A DNA stretch of 64,000 nucleotides, taken from assembly GCA_019638395.1 (NCBI GenBank), contig JAHBTX010000004.1:186001-250000 (forward strand). Direction: 5' to 3'. The notes below the pieces were generated by a model. That model saw nothing but the letters and a program-made list of their open reading frames with translations. It had not been told where the DNA came from and ran no database searches. How positions within the stretch are numbered: the first letter of the stretch is position 1; each line of letters starts with the position of its first letter. Below are positions 24,983 to 35,581 of this stretch, piece after piece. The translations under genes were made by a program, and so were the position numbers. This DNA is from Cyclobacteriaceae bacterium (GTDB lineage: Bacteria; Bacteroidota; Bacteroidia; Cytophagales; Cyclobacteriaceae).

Positions 24983-26431
24983 ATGAAAAAGGGCGACCGG
25001 TTGGAAAACATTACCATCGAAACGATGGCTGCTGAAGGTAAATGCGTAGCTAAAATAAACGGGCAGGTATTGTTTATTAATGGAGGTGCACCGGGCGATG
25101 TAGTAGAAGTTGAACTTGTTAAAATAAAAAGTAACTTTTTAGAAGGAAAAGTTACCGCTATTCAAAAACCATCTACCCAGCGGGCTACACCTTTTTGCGA
25201 ACATTTTGGATTGTGTGGTGGTTGTTCGTGGCAGCATATTAACTACGAAACACAATTAAAATACAAACAACAGCAGGTTGTAGATAACCTGGAACGCTTG
25301 GGCGGATTAACCCTTCCGGCTATTTCACCCATTATTGGTTCAGTCCAAACCCAACAATATCGAAACAAATTGGATTTTACCTTTACGGCAGGCAGGTGGC
25401 TAACGTTTAATGAACTTGCAGAAAAAAAGAATAGCGGATTAGAGCCATTACCAAGTGGTCGCTTTCCGGATGAGCCTGGTTTGGGGTTCCATATTCCGCG
25501 CATGTACGATCGTGTTTTTGATGTGCATACTTGCCATTTGCAACCCGAACCATCCAACGGCATCCGCTTGCTGGCGCGAAAAACAGCCCTTGAAAACAAT
25601 ATACCCTTTTTTGATCTGCGTAAGCAGATTGGATTTTTGCGCACGCTAACCATTCGCACGGCCAGTACGGGCGAGGTAATGATTATACTGCAGGTAACAT
25701 ACGAAGAACAAAAATGGATTGAGTTAATCCTCCAAACCCTTACGGATAACTTTCCTCAAATAACATCGGCCAACTACATTATTAATGGTAAGCGTAACGA
25801 TACGTTTGCCGATTTGGATGTTATTTGCTGGAAGGGAAATCCGTACATAACCGAACAAATGCCCAAACCGGATGGAACAGGAGTTTTACACTACCGGGTT
25901 GGGCCTAAGTCATTTTACCAAACCAATTCGCAACAGGCTTTTGAACTTTACAAGGTAGCCTGGCAAATGGCCGGTTTAAAAGGCGAGGAATTGGTTTACG
26001 ATTTATATACGGGCACGGGTACTATTGCCAACTTTGTAGCGGCACAGGCTAAAAAAGTGGTGGGTTTAGAATATGTGGAAGCCGCTATTGACGATGCGAA
26101 GGTTAACTCAAAGATCAATTCAATTACCAATACTGATTTTTATGCGGGCGATATGAAAGATTTGCTAACAGAACGTTTTCTTTCGCAACATGGAAAGCCC
26201 GATGTAATTATAACCGACCCCCCGCGTGCCGGCATGCATGAAGATGTTACCCGCATGCTTCTTATGGCGGCCCCAGCACGCATTGTTTATGTTAGTTGCA
26301 ATGCAGCAACACAAGCCCGCGATCTTAAAATTTTAACCGAGCAGTATGCCATTACAGCCGTGCAACCTGTAGATATGTTTCCACAAACCATGCATGTAGA
26401 AAACGTGGTACGGTTGGATCGGTTCCAATAA
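24983..26431 (+). CDS. rlmD: 23S rRNA (uracil-5-)-methyltransferase, RlmD/RumA type
   Basis: SAM-dependent enzyme forming 5-methyluridine in 23S rRNA. 482 residues: a TRAM domain at about 1-60, the iron-sulfur cysteines C72, C78 and C81 in FCEHFGLCGGCSW with a further one in DVHTCHLQ, and a Rossmann methyltransferase domain with DLYTGTGTIANF. The catalytic cysteine lies in YVSCNAATQ near 430, preceded by DPPRAGMH. All key residues are present. In Bacteroidota the single RumA-like protein may modify a different uridine than in E. coli, so position 1939 is inferred. It is followed by sucD. Confidence 0.92.
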   Translation: MKKGDRLENITIETMAAEGKCVAKINGQVLFINGGAPGDVVEVELVKIKSNFLEGKVTAIQKPSTQRATPFCEHFGLCGGCSWQHINYETQLKYKQQQVVDNLERLGGLTLPAISPIIGSVQTQQYRNKLDFTFTAGRWLTFNELAEKKNSGLEPLPSGRFPDEPGLGFHIPRMYDRVFDVHTCHLQPEPSNGIRLLARKTALENNIPFFDLRKQIGFLRTLTIRTASTGEVMIILQVTYEEQKWIELILQTLTDNFPQITSANYIINGKRNDTFADLDVICWKGNPYITEQMPKPDGTGVLHYRVGPKSFYQTNSQQAFELYKVAWQMAGLKGEELVYDLYTGTGTIANFVAAQAKKVVGLEYVEAAIDDAKVNSKINSITNTDFYAGDMKDLLTERFLSQHGKPDVIITDPPRAGMHEDVTRMLLMAAPARIVYVSCNAATQARDLKILTEQYAITAVQPVDMFPQTMHVENVVRLDRFQ

Positions 26432-26491
26432 CAAAAATTCCCGTTGCCTGCACCGGTAAGCTTTTTTCAATTGTTCTTTTACCGCACCAAC

Positions 26492-26521
26492 TTGGCTACC
26501 AATAATAATCTCCTAATTTTG
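26492..26521 (+). promoter_or_regulatory. Promoter of sucD (Bacteroidota type)
   Basis: TTG at 26492-26494, a 19-nt spacer, then TAATTTTG at 26514-26521, a full match to TAnnTTTG. It lies 19 bp before the sucD start codon. The same TTGG-19-TAnnTTTG form recurs before rplC. Confidence 0.7.
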
Positions 26522-26540
26522 TGAGCTAACCTTTTTCTCT

Positions 26541-27416
26541 ATGAGTGTACTTGTTAATAAAAACTCCCGTGTAATTGTTCAGGGTTTTACTGGTTCTGAA
26601 GGCTCGTTCCATGCCGGCCAAATGATAGAATATGGTACTAACGTGGTAGGTGGTGTAACACCCGGTAAGGGCGGGCAAGTGCATTTAGGGCGGCCTGTGT
26701 TTAACTCTGTAAAAGAAGCAGTGGAGAAAACAGGTGCCGATGTATCAATCATTTTTGTGCCACCGGCTTTTGCGGCCGATTCAATTATGGAAGCTGCCGA
26801 AGGCGGAATAAAAGTTATTGTAGCAATTACAGAAGGTATTCCTGTAAAAGATATGATGACGGCTAAAAAATATGTAAAGGAAAAAGGAGCCACCTTGGTG
26901 GGCCCGAATTGCCCGGGTGTAATTACTCCGGGTGAGGCAAAGGTGGGTATAATGCCCGGCTTTGTATTTAAGAAAGGTCGGGTAGGCATTGTGTCAAAAT
27001 CAGGAACCCTAACGTACGAAGCGGCCGATCAAATTGTGAAAGCAGGGTTGGGAGTTTCAACTGCCATTGGTATTGGTGGCGATCCGATTATTGGCACTCC
27101 CACCAAAGATGCGGTTGAACTTTTAATGAACGATCCGGAAACGGATGCCATTGTAATGATTGGTGAAATTGGTGGTAACTACGAACCCGTGGCCGCACGG
27201 TGGATTAAAGAGAATGGAAACAAAAAACCGGTTGTAGGTTTTATTGCCGGTCAAACGGCACCACCCGGAAGACGCATGGGCCATGCCGGTGCAATTATTG
27301 GTGGTGCAGAAGACACAGCCGATGCCAAAATGAAAATTATGCGCGAGTGCGGCATTCATGTTGTGGAATCGCCTGCACTGATTGGTGAAACCATGCAACA
27401 GGTATTGAAAAAATAG
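26541..27416 (+). CDS. sucD: Succinyl-CoA ligase, alpha subunit
   Basis: Alpha subunit of the TCA-cycle enzyme converting succinyl-CoA to succinate with nucleotide triphosphate formation. 291 residues. The CoA-binding part has [17 protein letters not shown] (about 13-29), and the phosphohistidine is H248 in [13 protein letters not shown]. The sequence closely fits the family throughout. The beta-subunit gene sucC is not next to it, which is common in Bacteroidota. It has its own promoter and its own terminator, so it is a single-gene transcript. Confidence 0.96.
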   Translation: MSVLVNKNSRVIVQGFTGSEGSFHAGQMIEYGTNVVGGVTPGKGGQVHLGRPVFNSVKEAVEKTGADVSIIFVPPAFAADSIMEAAEGGIKVIVAITEGIPVKDMMTAKKYVKEKGATLVGPNCPGVITPGEAKVGIMPGFVFKKGRVGIVSKSGTLTYEAADQIVKAGLGVSTAIGIGGDPIIGTPTKDAVELLMNDPETDAIVMIGEIGGNYEPVAARWIKENGNKKPVVGFIAGQTAPPGRRMGHAGAIIGGAEDTADAKMKIMRECGIHVVESPALIGETMQQVLKK

Positions 27417-27439
27417 TTAGCAGTAATTAATTATAGAAG

Positions 27440-27472
27440 AAAAGAGCTATCTAAATGATGGCTCTTTTTTTT
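27440..27472 (+). terminator. Intrinsic terminator after sucD
   Basis: Stem AAAAGAGC-t-ATC with GAT-g-GCTCTTTT, loop TAAAT, followed by further T residues on the plus strand. Confidence 0.8.
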
Positions 27473-28031
27473 AGTTAATGTTAGATTGAGTCTGAAAAAA
27501 CTATAGACTTTTTCATTAAGCCGCTTATCAAATTTTTTTTACCCTTAGTTGTAATTAAAATAGATTCATATTACTCAAAAAAACATGGTAATCTCTAAAC
27601 ATAGAATTTGATGTTCATTATAAACTTTAACTGCATTGCAAATAAGTGTGGAAAAATTACACAGTCAACCAGCGGTTACCGTTAACATTATTCTATTTTT
27701 TACTAGAATCTTGATGACGCTTGCTCAATGGATGTTTTTACCATTTATTTCAATGCATGACAATCAAGATAAAATTTAGAAGAGCCATTTGTGTAAATTT
27801 CTATTTATAAATGTTTATTCTAAATGTAAGGTGTAATCCGTTTACATTCAATTTTTATCATTTATTCACAATAATCTATTGCAGCTCAGAACAAGCGCTA
27901 TAGTAATTACCCCAGCAATAATTTGAGTAAATCATTATGAAGTATATGTTACGTTCATGTAACATAAATTTTGTTTTATACACACTTCTTATACTTTGCC
28001 TCTTTAAATATTTAACCTAAACTAAAAATCT
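27473..28031. other. AT-rich gene-free stretch upstream of the SusC gene
   Basis: No convincing ORF is present on either strand in about 560 bp. It ends with an inverted repeat TATGTTAC / GTAACATA (6-nt spacer, 27945-27966), directly followed by TTG (27971-27973) and TATACTTTG (27990-27998), which resemble -33 and -7 elements for the SusC operon. The rest is long AT-rich DNA without repeats I can see; it may hold regulatory sites. Confidence 0.5.
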
Positions 28032-31000
28032 ATGAGGAAAATTCTTCTATTGAGTATGCTTCTTGCTGCTTGGGTCACCGTCCTGGCCCAAGATCGGGAA
28101 GTATCCGGAAAGGTAAGTTCATCGGATGATGGAGCCGCCTTACCCGGTGTGAATGTGGTTCTGAAAGGAACCTCGAATGGAACAGTAACTGACGCAGAAG
28201 GTAACTTCCGATTAATTGTTCCAGCGTCAGGTGGTAGTCTTGTGTTTTCATTTATTGGTTTTAAGACTACAGAAGTTGCAATTGGAGACAGGTCTTCTAT
28301 TACTGTTAGTTTGGCACAAGATATTGCTGAATTACAAGAAGTGGTTGTAACCGCTCTTAACATCGAGAGAAGCAAGAGTTCATTGGGTTATGCCACACAA
28401 CAGGTTAGTGGAGATAACATCCGCGTTGCTCGTGAACAGAATGTAAACACAGCCCTTGCCGGTAAGATTGCAGGCGTTCAGATTGTTTCCGGATCAGGTG
28501 CTAAGTTTGGTGCTCCTGCAGTGCGCATCAGAGGTATAAGAGGTGTTAGTGGCGGTACTCCTTTATACGTATTAGATGGTATTGTAATTGATGATCCTAC
28601 TGCAGTTAACATGGATAATATTCAAAATATTAACGTGTTAAAAGGTGCCAATGCAGCAGCACTTTACGGAAGCCGGGCCCGCGATGGTGTGGTGGTTTTA
28701 ACATCAAAAGGCGGTAATCGCTCTGGTAAAATGTCTATTGATATCAACCAGACCACTACTACTGAGCGTGTTTACATTCTACCTGAATACCAAAACGAAT
28801 ATGGCGGTGGATACGATCAGGAATTTGATATATTCACTTTTAACCCGGCTATACACGCACCTCAACTTTCGAACTTAAACGGAATGCCCTATGCGTATTT
28901 CAGTGCTGATGAGAGCTGGGGCCCTAAGTTAGATGGCCGTATGGTAGGACAGTGGGATTCGTTTACCCCTGGCACCGCCAATTATGGAAGAGCGCATGCC
29001 TGGTCACCGCAACCGGATAACATTCGCGATTTTTTCAGAACCGGTGTAATGAACAATACGAGTGTAAATATTGGAAAGAGTGGTGAAGGGTATTCGTTAA
29101 ATACAACCTTAACCAAATCTTCCCGAACAGGCGTAATGGAAAACACAAATCAAGATAAAATATTCCTGAACATTAATTTCAAGGCAAAGCTTTCTGAAAA
29201 ATTAGAAGTACAGGCTTTTGCTAACTACAACCAATCCTATACAAAGGGTAATCTTTTTGAAGGCTATAATAGTATTGGTTCAAACTTTAACCAATGGTAT
29301 CAGCGCCAGCTAAATACCGATGACCTTAGAAAGTATTGGAAGATTAATGGCAATTACACTTCATGGAATATTACATCACCAACTAATCCAACTCCATTAT
29401 ATTGGGATAACCCCTTTGCTTATTTGTATGGTGCATACAGCGAAACAACCCGCGATGTGCTAAGCTCAAAATTTGCCGCAACCTACGAAATAATTCCTGG
29501 CCTGAAAGCTTCGGTAGATGTGATGCGAAACAGCCGTAACGAAGTTTTCTATGACAGAAGAGATGCTAATTTGAAAATTGGCCCAGCCTTTTTCAGAACG
29601 TATAGCGACAAGCGAATAGAAGATAACATTCAAGGTATGTTAAGCTACAACAAACAATTGGGCGATTTCTCATTAGTAGCGTATGCAGGTTTGAACTATC
29701 GTACCAATACACGCGATTATATTAATGCACAAACATCTGGTGGTCTTGCTCTTCCTGGCTTATTCAATGTGCGTAACTCCTTAGATGCTTTCCCACCAGA
29801 AAACTTCTGGTCTAAATATAAAGTAAACAGCTACTTTGGTTCTGTTTCTTTTGACTGGAAAAGGATTGCATTTATCGATGCAACCTTACGCTCAGATTAT
29901 GATTCCCGCTTGCCTAATGGAAACAACGCCTATGTTTATCCATCCGTTTCAGCATCGTTTGTATTCTCTGAACTTACCGATCTGCCCTGGCTTTCATTTG
30001 GTAAAGTCAGAACCAGCTTTGCAAGTGTGGGTAACGAGTTAAATGTGTATCAAAGCACACCTACTTATTCATTGGGTATTCCGTATGGAAGCAACCCAAT
30101 TACATCTGTACCTAATGGTCTTATTGATCCAACCCTGCGTCCGGCAACAACCAGTTCGGTTGAGGTTGGTATTGAGTTAGGATTTTTGGATAATAGAATT
30201 AACACTGAATTTTCGTACTACAATCAGGATAACAGCAATGAATTGCTAAACGTTGCAATTCCATCTGCTTCTGGTGGTAGCACCTTCCTTACTAACTCGA
30301 TTAACTCTTATACAAGAGGCTGGGAGCTGTCTATTGGCGGATCGCCAGTTAAGAATGCCCGAGGTTTAACCTGGGATGTTAACTTCAACATCGCCAAGAA
30401 CACCGTGTTTATTCAAGACATTGGTTATGGTGTTAATTCTTTTGCCTTGGGTAATGGTTTCCGTGGTACATCAACTTCTGGTGGATGGGATGGTCAGGCT
30501 TTGGCACGTGCCAACGAAGAGTGGGGTGTAATTGTAGGCCGTAAACTGAGAAGAGACGATAATGGTAATGTGATTGTAAATGCTTCGGGATTACCATTAA
30601 CGGATGCTAACCAGGATTTAGGACATATCCTTCCTGATTTTACAGGCGGTATCTTTAACAGATTTACCTACAAGAATTTTGAAGTAGCCTTTACGATCGA
30701 TTATCAGATAGGAGGTAACTTCATGTCAATATCACGTATGTTTGGTGCCTATGCTGGTTTAACAACTGAAACTGTTGGAAACAATGATAAGGGTAATCCC
30801 ATGCGAAACCCTCCTGCCGAAGGCGGTGGTTTAACCTTTGGTGGTGTTTTTGCTGACGGCACACCTGCTAATGTGTATATCGGGGCCGATCAGTATTGGA
30901 AATCTTTGTTTGGTGTTTCTGAGCAATGGATTTATGATGCAACATTTGTTAAGATGCGTGAGTTGCGGATAGGATACAATATCCCAGCTTCATTCCTAAC

Positions 31001-31199
31001 AAAAACCAAATATCTGAAAGCTGCTTCTGTAGCCCTTGTAGCCAATAATCCATTCCTGATCTATTCAAAAGTGGATGGAATTGATCCAACCGAAATTGGT
31101 GGTGACCTGGTTGAAGCCCGAAACAATGGTTCGTGGGTTGAAAGTGGTAACCTGCCCGGAACAAGAAGTCTTGGTGTAGATATAAGACTTAAATTCTAA
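28032..31199 (+). CDS. SusC/RagA-type TonB-linked outer-membrane transporter
   Basis: 22-stranded outer-membrane importer of 1055 residues. Signal peptide at 1-19 (ending WVTVLAQ). A CarboxypepD_reg-like domain follows (about 22-100, DREVSGKVSSSDDG to VSLAQDI), then the TonB box LQEVVVTAL and plug domain with the SusC motif GKIAGVQIV and LYVLDGIVIDDP. The barrel ends in DIRLKF with a terminal phenylalanine, as for outer-membrane beta barrels. It is followed within 8 bp by a SusD gene; together they form a lid-and-channel uptake complex. No polysaccharide enzymes lie nearby, so the substrate may be peptide, oligosaccharide or other; it cannot be read here. Confidence 0.94.
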   Translation: MRKILLLSMLLAAWVTVLAQDREVSGKVSSSDDGAALPGVNVVLKGTSNGTVTDAEGNFRLIVPASGGSLVFSFIGFKTTEVAIGDRSSITVSLAQDIAELQEVVVTALNIERSKSSLGYATQQVSGDNIRVAREQNVNTALAGKIAGVQIVSGSGAKFGAPAVRIRGIRGVSGGTPLYVLDGIVIDDPTAVNMDNIQNINVLKGANAAALYGSRARDGVVVLTSKGGNRSGKMSIDINQTTTTERVYILPEYQNEYGGGYDQEFDIFTFNPAIHAPQLSNLNGMPYAYFSADESWGPKLDGRMVGQWDSFTPGTANYGRAHAWSPQPDNIRDFFRTGVMNNTSVNIGKSGEGYSLNTTLTKSSRTGVMENTNQDKIFLNINFKAKLSEKLEVQAFANYNQSYTKGNLFEGYNSIGSNFNQWYQRQLNTDDLRKYWKINGNYTSWNITSPTNPTPLYWDNPFAYLYGAYSETTRDVLSSKFAATYEIIPGLKASVDVMRNSRNEVFYDRRDANLKIGPAFFRTYSDKRIEDNIQGMLSYNKQLGDFSLVAYAGLNYRTNTRDYINAQTSGGLALPGLFNVRNSLDAFPPENFWSKYKVNSYFGSVSFDWKRIAFIDATLRSDYDSRLPNGNNAYVYPSVSASFVFSELTDLPWLSFGKVRTSFASVGNELNVYQSTPTYSLGIPYGSNPITSVPNGLIDPTLRPATTSSVEVGIELGFLDNRINTEFSYYNQDNSNELLNVAIPSASGGSTFLTNSINSYTRGWELSIGGSPVKNARGLTWDVNFNIAKNTVFIQDIGYGVNSFALGNGFRGTSTSGGWDGQALARANEEWGVIVGRKLRRDDNGNVIVNASGLPLTDANQDLGHILPDFTGGIFNRFTYKNFEVAFTIDYQIGGNFMSISRMFGAYAGLTTETVGNNDKGNPMRNPPAEGGGLTFGGVFADGTPANVYIGADQYWKSLFGVSEQWIYDATFVKMRELRIGYNIPASFLTKTKYLKAASVALVANNPFLIYSKVDGIDPTEIGGDLVEARNNGSWVESGNLPGTRSLGVDIRLKF

Positions 31200-31206
31200 T
31201 TTGATT

Positions 31207-32751
31207 ATGAAAATGAAGAAGATACTATCCATAACAACACTCTGTTTCACCCTGGTAGTTACATCATGTAATTGGGATGATTTCGGAGATATGAATGTTA
31301 ACCCGAATGCTACCACCATACCAACTACCAGCACATTGCTAACCAATAGCATGCTGTCGGCTGGTGGAGCAATACTTGCATCGCAAGGAGCGCTGTATGC
31401 GCAACATTTGTCCAACAAACAATATACTTCTGCAGATAACTACCAAACGATAAATTTCTCAACAGATGGCTGGTATAATGGCCCTTTGATGGATTTGCAA
31501 AAAATTATCGAGTTAAACACGCTTACGCCAGAAGTAACAATTGTTAATGGAGATGTGCAAAATCAAATTGCCGTGGCTAAAATTCTGATGTGCTACTATT
31601 ATCTGCACATGACCGATCGCTGGGGCGACCTCCCATATTCTGAAGCACTTCAGGGTGTTGATGGACTGTTGTTACCTAAATTTGATACTCAAGAATCGAT
31701 TTACAACGGTTGTTTTGAAACACTTAAGGCTGCTGCAGCAGCCATTAATACCGCAGTTCCAAACTCTAATTTGAAAGGCGATATTATTATGGGTGGAAAT
31801 ATGAGCAGATGGGTGAAATTTGCAAATACTATTAGGTTAAATGCAGCATTAAGGTTATCAAAAAGAAACCCTACAAAAGCTGCTACCGAGTTTGCAAGTG
31901 CATTCAGCGATGGTGTAATTGCGTTAGACAATACCGAAAACATCCGGTATGCATACCTGAATGTTCAAACCTATGAAAATCCTTATTACAATTCGTTTGT
32001 AACACAAGGCCGTGCTGATTGGGTATTGGCAGATCCACTCATGAATTTGATGCAATTGGATACTTACACAAGTCCACACCTTAGTTTCTATTCTGCCACT
32101 CATCCGTACAAAACAGCAACAGGTAAATTAAATGTGGTGGCAGATCCGCGCTTACCGGTTTATGCAAACCCTATCGAGAATACTACCAATACCTTTATTG
32201 GCATGCCTTATGGTTTAAGCGAAGCAAATGCGGGCTCAATTTCAGCAGCTCAGGTTTCGTTTTTAGGCAATGCGTTTAGGCAAAGAAATACCGGTGCAGA
32301 TATTTTCACATCGGCACAAGTAGCATTTGTATTGGCCGAAGGAAGATTAAATGGCTGGATAAATTCAGCACCATTAACAGCGCAACAGTACTACGAAGCC
32401 GGAATTCAAGCTTCCTTAAATCAACACGGAGTAGGCAGTGGTTTTGCCAATTACATAACCAACACCGAGGTTGCGTACAATCCTGCGCGTGCTCAGGAAC
32501 AAATTGTAACACAAAAGTGGATTGCTCTTTTTCCAAATGGTTACGAGGCATGGGCCGAATGGAGAAGAACAGGTTTTCCAAGCCTGGCTCCTGGCGACAA
32601 TGCTTTAACACCTAACAGATTAATACCAAGACGCCAGGCATACGGTACAGCAGAAGCAAATGCAAATACTGCTAACCATGCTGCGGCCTTACAAAATCAA
32701 GGCTTTACGGCCGATGATTTAACAGGTAGAGTTTGGTGGGATGCAAACTAG
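31207..32751 (+). CDS. SusD/RagB-type substrate-binding lipoprotein
   Basis: Surface lipoprotein partner of the preceding SusC. 514 residues from the ATG at 31207; a TTG start 6 bp earlier is possible. Lipoprotein signal with LVVTSCNWDDF: the cysteine near residue 21 would be lipidated. The remainder is an alpha-helical TPR-like fold typical of the SusD-like_2 subgroup, with YYLHMTDRWGDLPYSEAL and, near the C-terminus, QKWIALFPNGYEAWAEWRRTG, which are family hallmarks. It ends with a plus-strand terminator, so susC-susD form one operon. Ligand unknown. Confidence 0.92.
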   Translation: MKMKKILSITTLCFTLVVTSCNWDDFGDMNVNPNATTIPTTSTLLTNSMLSAGGAILASQGALYAQHLSNKQYTSADNYQTINFSTDGWYNGPLMDLQKIIELNTLTPEVTIVNGDVQNQIAVAKILMCYYYLHMTDRWGDLPYSEALQGVDGLLLPKFDTQESIYNGCFETLKAAAAAINTAVPNSNLKGDIIMGGNMSRWVKFANTIRLNAALRLSKRNPTKAATEFASAFSDGVIALDNTENIRYAYLNVQTYENPYYNSFVTQGRADWVLADPLMNLMQLDTYTSPHLSFYSATHPYKTATGKLNVVADPRLPVYANPIENTTNTFIGMPYGLSEANAGSISAAQVSFLGNAFRQRNTGADIFTSAQVAFVLAEGRLNGWINSAPLTAQQYYEAGIQASLNQHGVGSGFANYITNTEVAYNPARAQEQIVTQKWIALFPNGYEAWAEWRRTGFPSLAPGDNALTPNRLIPRRQAYGTAEANANTANHAAALQNQGFTADDLTGRVWWDAN

Positions 32752-32770
32752 TTTCTAAGAATTAATTGAA

Positions 32771-32801
32771 AAAGGCACTCAAACACGAGTGCTTTTTTTT
32801 T
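32771..32801 (+). terminator. Intrinsic terminator after susCD
   Basis: Stem GCACTC (32775-32780) with GAGTGC (32787-32792), extended by A-T pairs, loop AAACAC, followed by eight or more T. Confidence 0.85.
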
Positions 32802-32880
32802 GCCTTTTAAATAACTGCTATAACTCTGATCAAGTAATGATTGAATAGGCAAGCATGAATGCTTAACTCGAACGGTAATT

Positions 32881-35577
32881 ATGAAATTTTTTAAAATAAT
32901 TTCGATAGGCCTACTGGTACTTTCTACAGCTCGGGTAGTTCAAGCTCAAACGAATAATCTTAACCAAACCGTTATGGTTGATAACGATCAACCTCTAATT
33001 GACGTTTTGCTAGATTTGGAAAAAAAGACGGCATTACGATTCTATTTCTTTCACGATTGGATTGATCATCTAACAGTAAAAAAAACTTTAAGCGGTACAC
33101 CGCTTCATGAATTATTAACAGATTTATTGGAAGGCTCTGAAGTTGGATATGTGTATATGTATGACTATGCGGTTATATTTTACAAAAACCCAGTAGCAGA
33201 GCGCACCAGAAGGGAAATAGTTAATTCAGCACGAAAAAGAAACTTAAAAGTTGAAAGCATAGTAATAGGCCAAAAGTCTTCTGCCAATGAAGGTAGCCAC
33301 ATTACATTAAATGGAAAGGTTATTGACCAGCAAACAAAACGGGCACTGCCGGGTGTTTCGGTAAAGATTGATAACTCAAACATGGGAACCAGTACAAATG
33401 CTGCTGGCGAATACCAATTTGAGATCAAGGCCGGTGAACATGTGCTAACCTATCAGTTGGTGGGTTATGAAGAAGGAGTACAACAAATCTCAATATATAC
33501 AGCGGGTTCAGTGTTATTTGAAATGGATGAAGCTCCTACAACGCTGGATGAAGTTGTAATACAAGACAAGCGTATAGTTGAAAGATCGGTAGGACAAACA
33601 TCTATAAGCATACAAGACTTAAGCCGCGCACCAGCGTTTTTAGGACAACCCGATATTATAAAGGGTTTGCAAGTGCAGGCTGGTATTACTACCGTAAGCG
33701 AAGCAAGTTCTGGTTTTAATGTAAGAGGGGGTGGGGTAGATCAGAATCTGATCTTGTTTGATGGCGTGAGCATCTTTAACTCATCGCATGCCTTAGGTTT
33801 TTTTACTGCGTTTAATTCCAATTCTGTAAAGGAGGCAACCCTTTTTAAAGGCGGCATTCCTGCCATTTATGGCGGAAGAGTATCGTCTGTCTTGGACATT
33901 TCATCCATTGAAGGAAATTACAACCGCTGGACGGGTAAAGTAGGTGCCGGGTTGATAGCTGCTGATATTTCAGCTGACGGCCCTATTAAAAATGACACCA
34001 GTTCTCTTGCTGTTTCCTTACGTACCACCTACTCCGATTGGGCACTTAACTTACTTCAAAACCAATATTCAGGCATTGAAAAAAGCCTCGTGGCATTTTC
34101 AGACGGCTCATTCAAATACGCACATAAACTGAAATCCGGAGCAAAGCTCACCTGGTCTGGTTATGTAAGCCGTGATAAGTTTCAATTAGCTACCGATACA
34201 ATAAACTTCTGGAGTAACATGGCAACCAATGTGCGCTATGATAACATGGCAGGAGCAAAAACTTACTATAGTATCACCCTGTCTTTGGGGCGGTATGCTT
34301 TTAAAATTTCAGAGTATGATCCGGCCACAGCTTTCCGGCTATCTTATCAGATTTTGTATCCAGGCTTTAGTATGGATTTTAACAGAGATGGTACCCATAA
34401 GATAGCATACGGTTTTCAAAGCATGTACTATAATTTTAACCCGGGCACGTTACAACCACTCACAACCGAATCAAACAGTAAAACAATAGATATGTCGAAC
34501 GAAAGTTCAATTGAATCTGCATTTTATTTCAGCGATTCCTTTCAACCTTTTGAAAGAATAAATGTTGATGCAGGAATCAGATTGCCGGTATTTACCAGAT
34601 TGGGGCCAGGCATCCAGTATCAATATGAAGCTGGCCTGCCACGCGAACCTCGCAACATTATTGATTCGGTAAAATATAACAGTGGGGAATGGATGAAAAC
34701 ATATACGGGTGTTGAACCACGGCTATCGGTTCGATACCTGCTTAACAGAACCTCATCTGTTAAAGCAGGTTACAACCGAATCAATCAGTTTCTTCATCTG
34801 ATTACCAATACAGCCGCTGTAACACCGGTTGATATTTGGCAATCCAGTAATTCGTTTTTTAAACCACAAGTAGCTGACCAGGTTTCGCTTGGCTATTTCT
34901 GGAACACAACCAGCACCAGGTGGCATGGGTATATTGAGGGCTATTACAAAACCATTAGCAACATTTTAGATTTTAAAGACGGTGCAAATCTGATTCTCAA
35001 TCCTCGCCTGGAGACAGCTTTAATTCAGGGAAAAGGTAAATCGTACGGAGTTGAAGTTTCTGTAAGCAAACTACAAGGAAGATTACAAGGCGAGTTTAAT
35101 TACACCTACTCCCGTTCATTAAGGCTTTTGAATGGTACCTTCGAAAACGAACGAATAAATAATGGAAACTGGTATGCTGCTAACTTTGATCAACCACATG
35201 TTTTAAATTTAAATTGGCGATATACCCTCGGGCGCAAAGTATTTTTTTCAGGCATTTTTACCTATCATACAGGCAGACCTATTTCAATGCCCATTGCTGC
35301 TTATGATATAGATTACAATCCGATCATAGATTTTTCTGATCGTAACAATTACAGGTTACCCGATTACCATCGTTTGGATTTGGCTCTGATAGTGGAAGGC
35401 AGCAACAAAAAGCAAAAGTTTAAAGGCGAGTGGACTATTTCCATTTACAATGTGTATGGAAGAAAAAATCCATATTCAGCTTTTTTTGATTACAATGTGG
35501 CTGGATCTGTTCGCTCCAATCAAATTGCATTAATTGGAATACCCGTGCCCTCGGTTACCTATGCCATAAAATTTTAA
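32881..35577 (+). CDS. TonB-dependent receptor with N-terminal STN domain
   Basis: Outer-membrane receptor of 898 residues. Signal peptide 1-22 (ending RVVQAQ). A secretin/TonB N-terminal domain (STN) at about 30-105 (VMVDNDQPLIDVLLDLEKKT) is typical of receptors that also signal to an anti-sigma factor. A CarboxypepD_reg domain lies at 140-215 (ITLNGKVIDQQTKRALPGVS), a TonB-box-like TTLDEVVIQD, a plug near 235-340 (NVRGGGVDQNLILFDGVSIF) and a barrel ending TYAIKF. No FecI/FecR pair is nearby, so signalling, if any, acts through genes elsewhere. It is followed in 4 bp by a DUF4249 lipoprotein gene. Substrate unknown. Confidence 0.9.
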   Translation: MKFFKIISIGLLVLSTARVVQAQTNNLNQTVMVDNDQPLIDVLLDLEKKTALRFYFFHDWIDHLTVKKTLSGTPLHELLTDLLEGSEVGYVYMYDYAVIFYKNPVAERTRREIVNSARKRNLKVESIVIGQKSSANEGSHITLNGKVIDQQTKRALPGVSVKIDNSNMGTSTNAAGEYQFEIKAGEHVLTYQLVGYEEGVQQISIYTAGSVLFEMDEAPTTLDEVVIQDKRIVERSVGQTSISIQDLSRAPAFLGQPDIIKGLQVQAGITTVSEASSGFNVRGGGVDQNLILFDGVSIFNSSHALGFFTAFNSNSVKEATLFKGGIPAIYGGRVSSVLDISSIEGNYNRWTGKVGAGLIAADISADGPIKNDTSSLAVSLRTTYSDWALNLLQNQYSGIEKSLVAFSDGSFKYAHKLKSGAKLTWSGYVSRDKFQLATDTINFWSNMATNVRYDNMAGAKTYYSITLSLGRYAFKISEYDPATAFRLSYQILYPGFSMDFNRDGTHKIAYGFQSMYYNFNPGTLQPLTTESNSKTIDMSNESSIESAFYFSDSFQPFERINVDAGIRLPVFTRLGPGIQYQYEAGLPREPRNIIDSVKYNSGEWMKTYTGVEPRLSVRYLLNRTSSVKAGYNRINQFLHLITNTAAVTPVDIWQSSNSFFKPQVADQVSLGYFWNTTSTRWHGYIEGYYKTISNILDFKDGANLILNPRLETALIQGKGKSYGVEVSVSKLQGRLQGEFNYTYSRSLRLLNGTFENERINNGNWYAANFDQPHVLNLNWRYTLGRKVFFSGIFTYHTGRPISMPIAAYDIDYNPIIDFSDRNNYRLPDYHRLDLALIVEGSNKKQKFKGEWTISIYNVYGRKNPYSAFFDYNVAGSVRSNQIALIGIPVPSVTYAIKF

Positions 35578-35581
35578 GCGT

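Noticed and set aside
28032-32751. Polysaccharide utilisation locus
   Set aside because: SusC and SusD are present but no glycoside hydrolase, polysaccharide lyase or regulator lies beside them.
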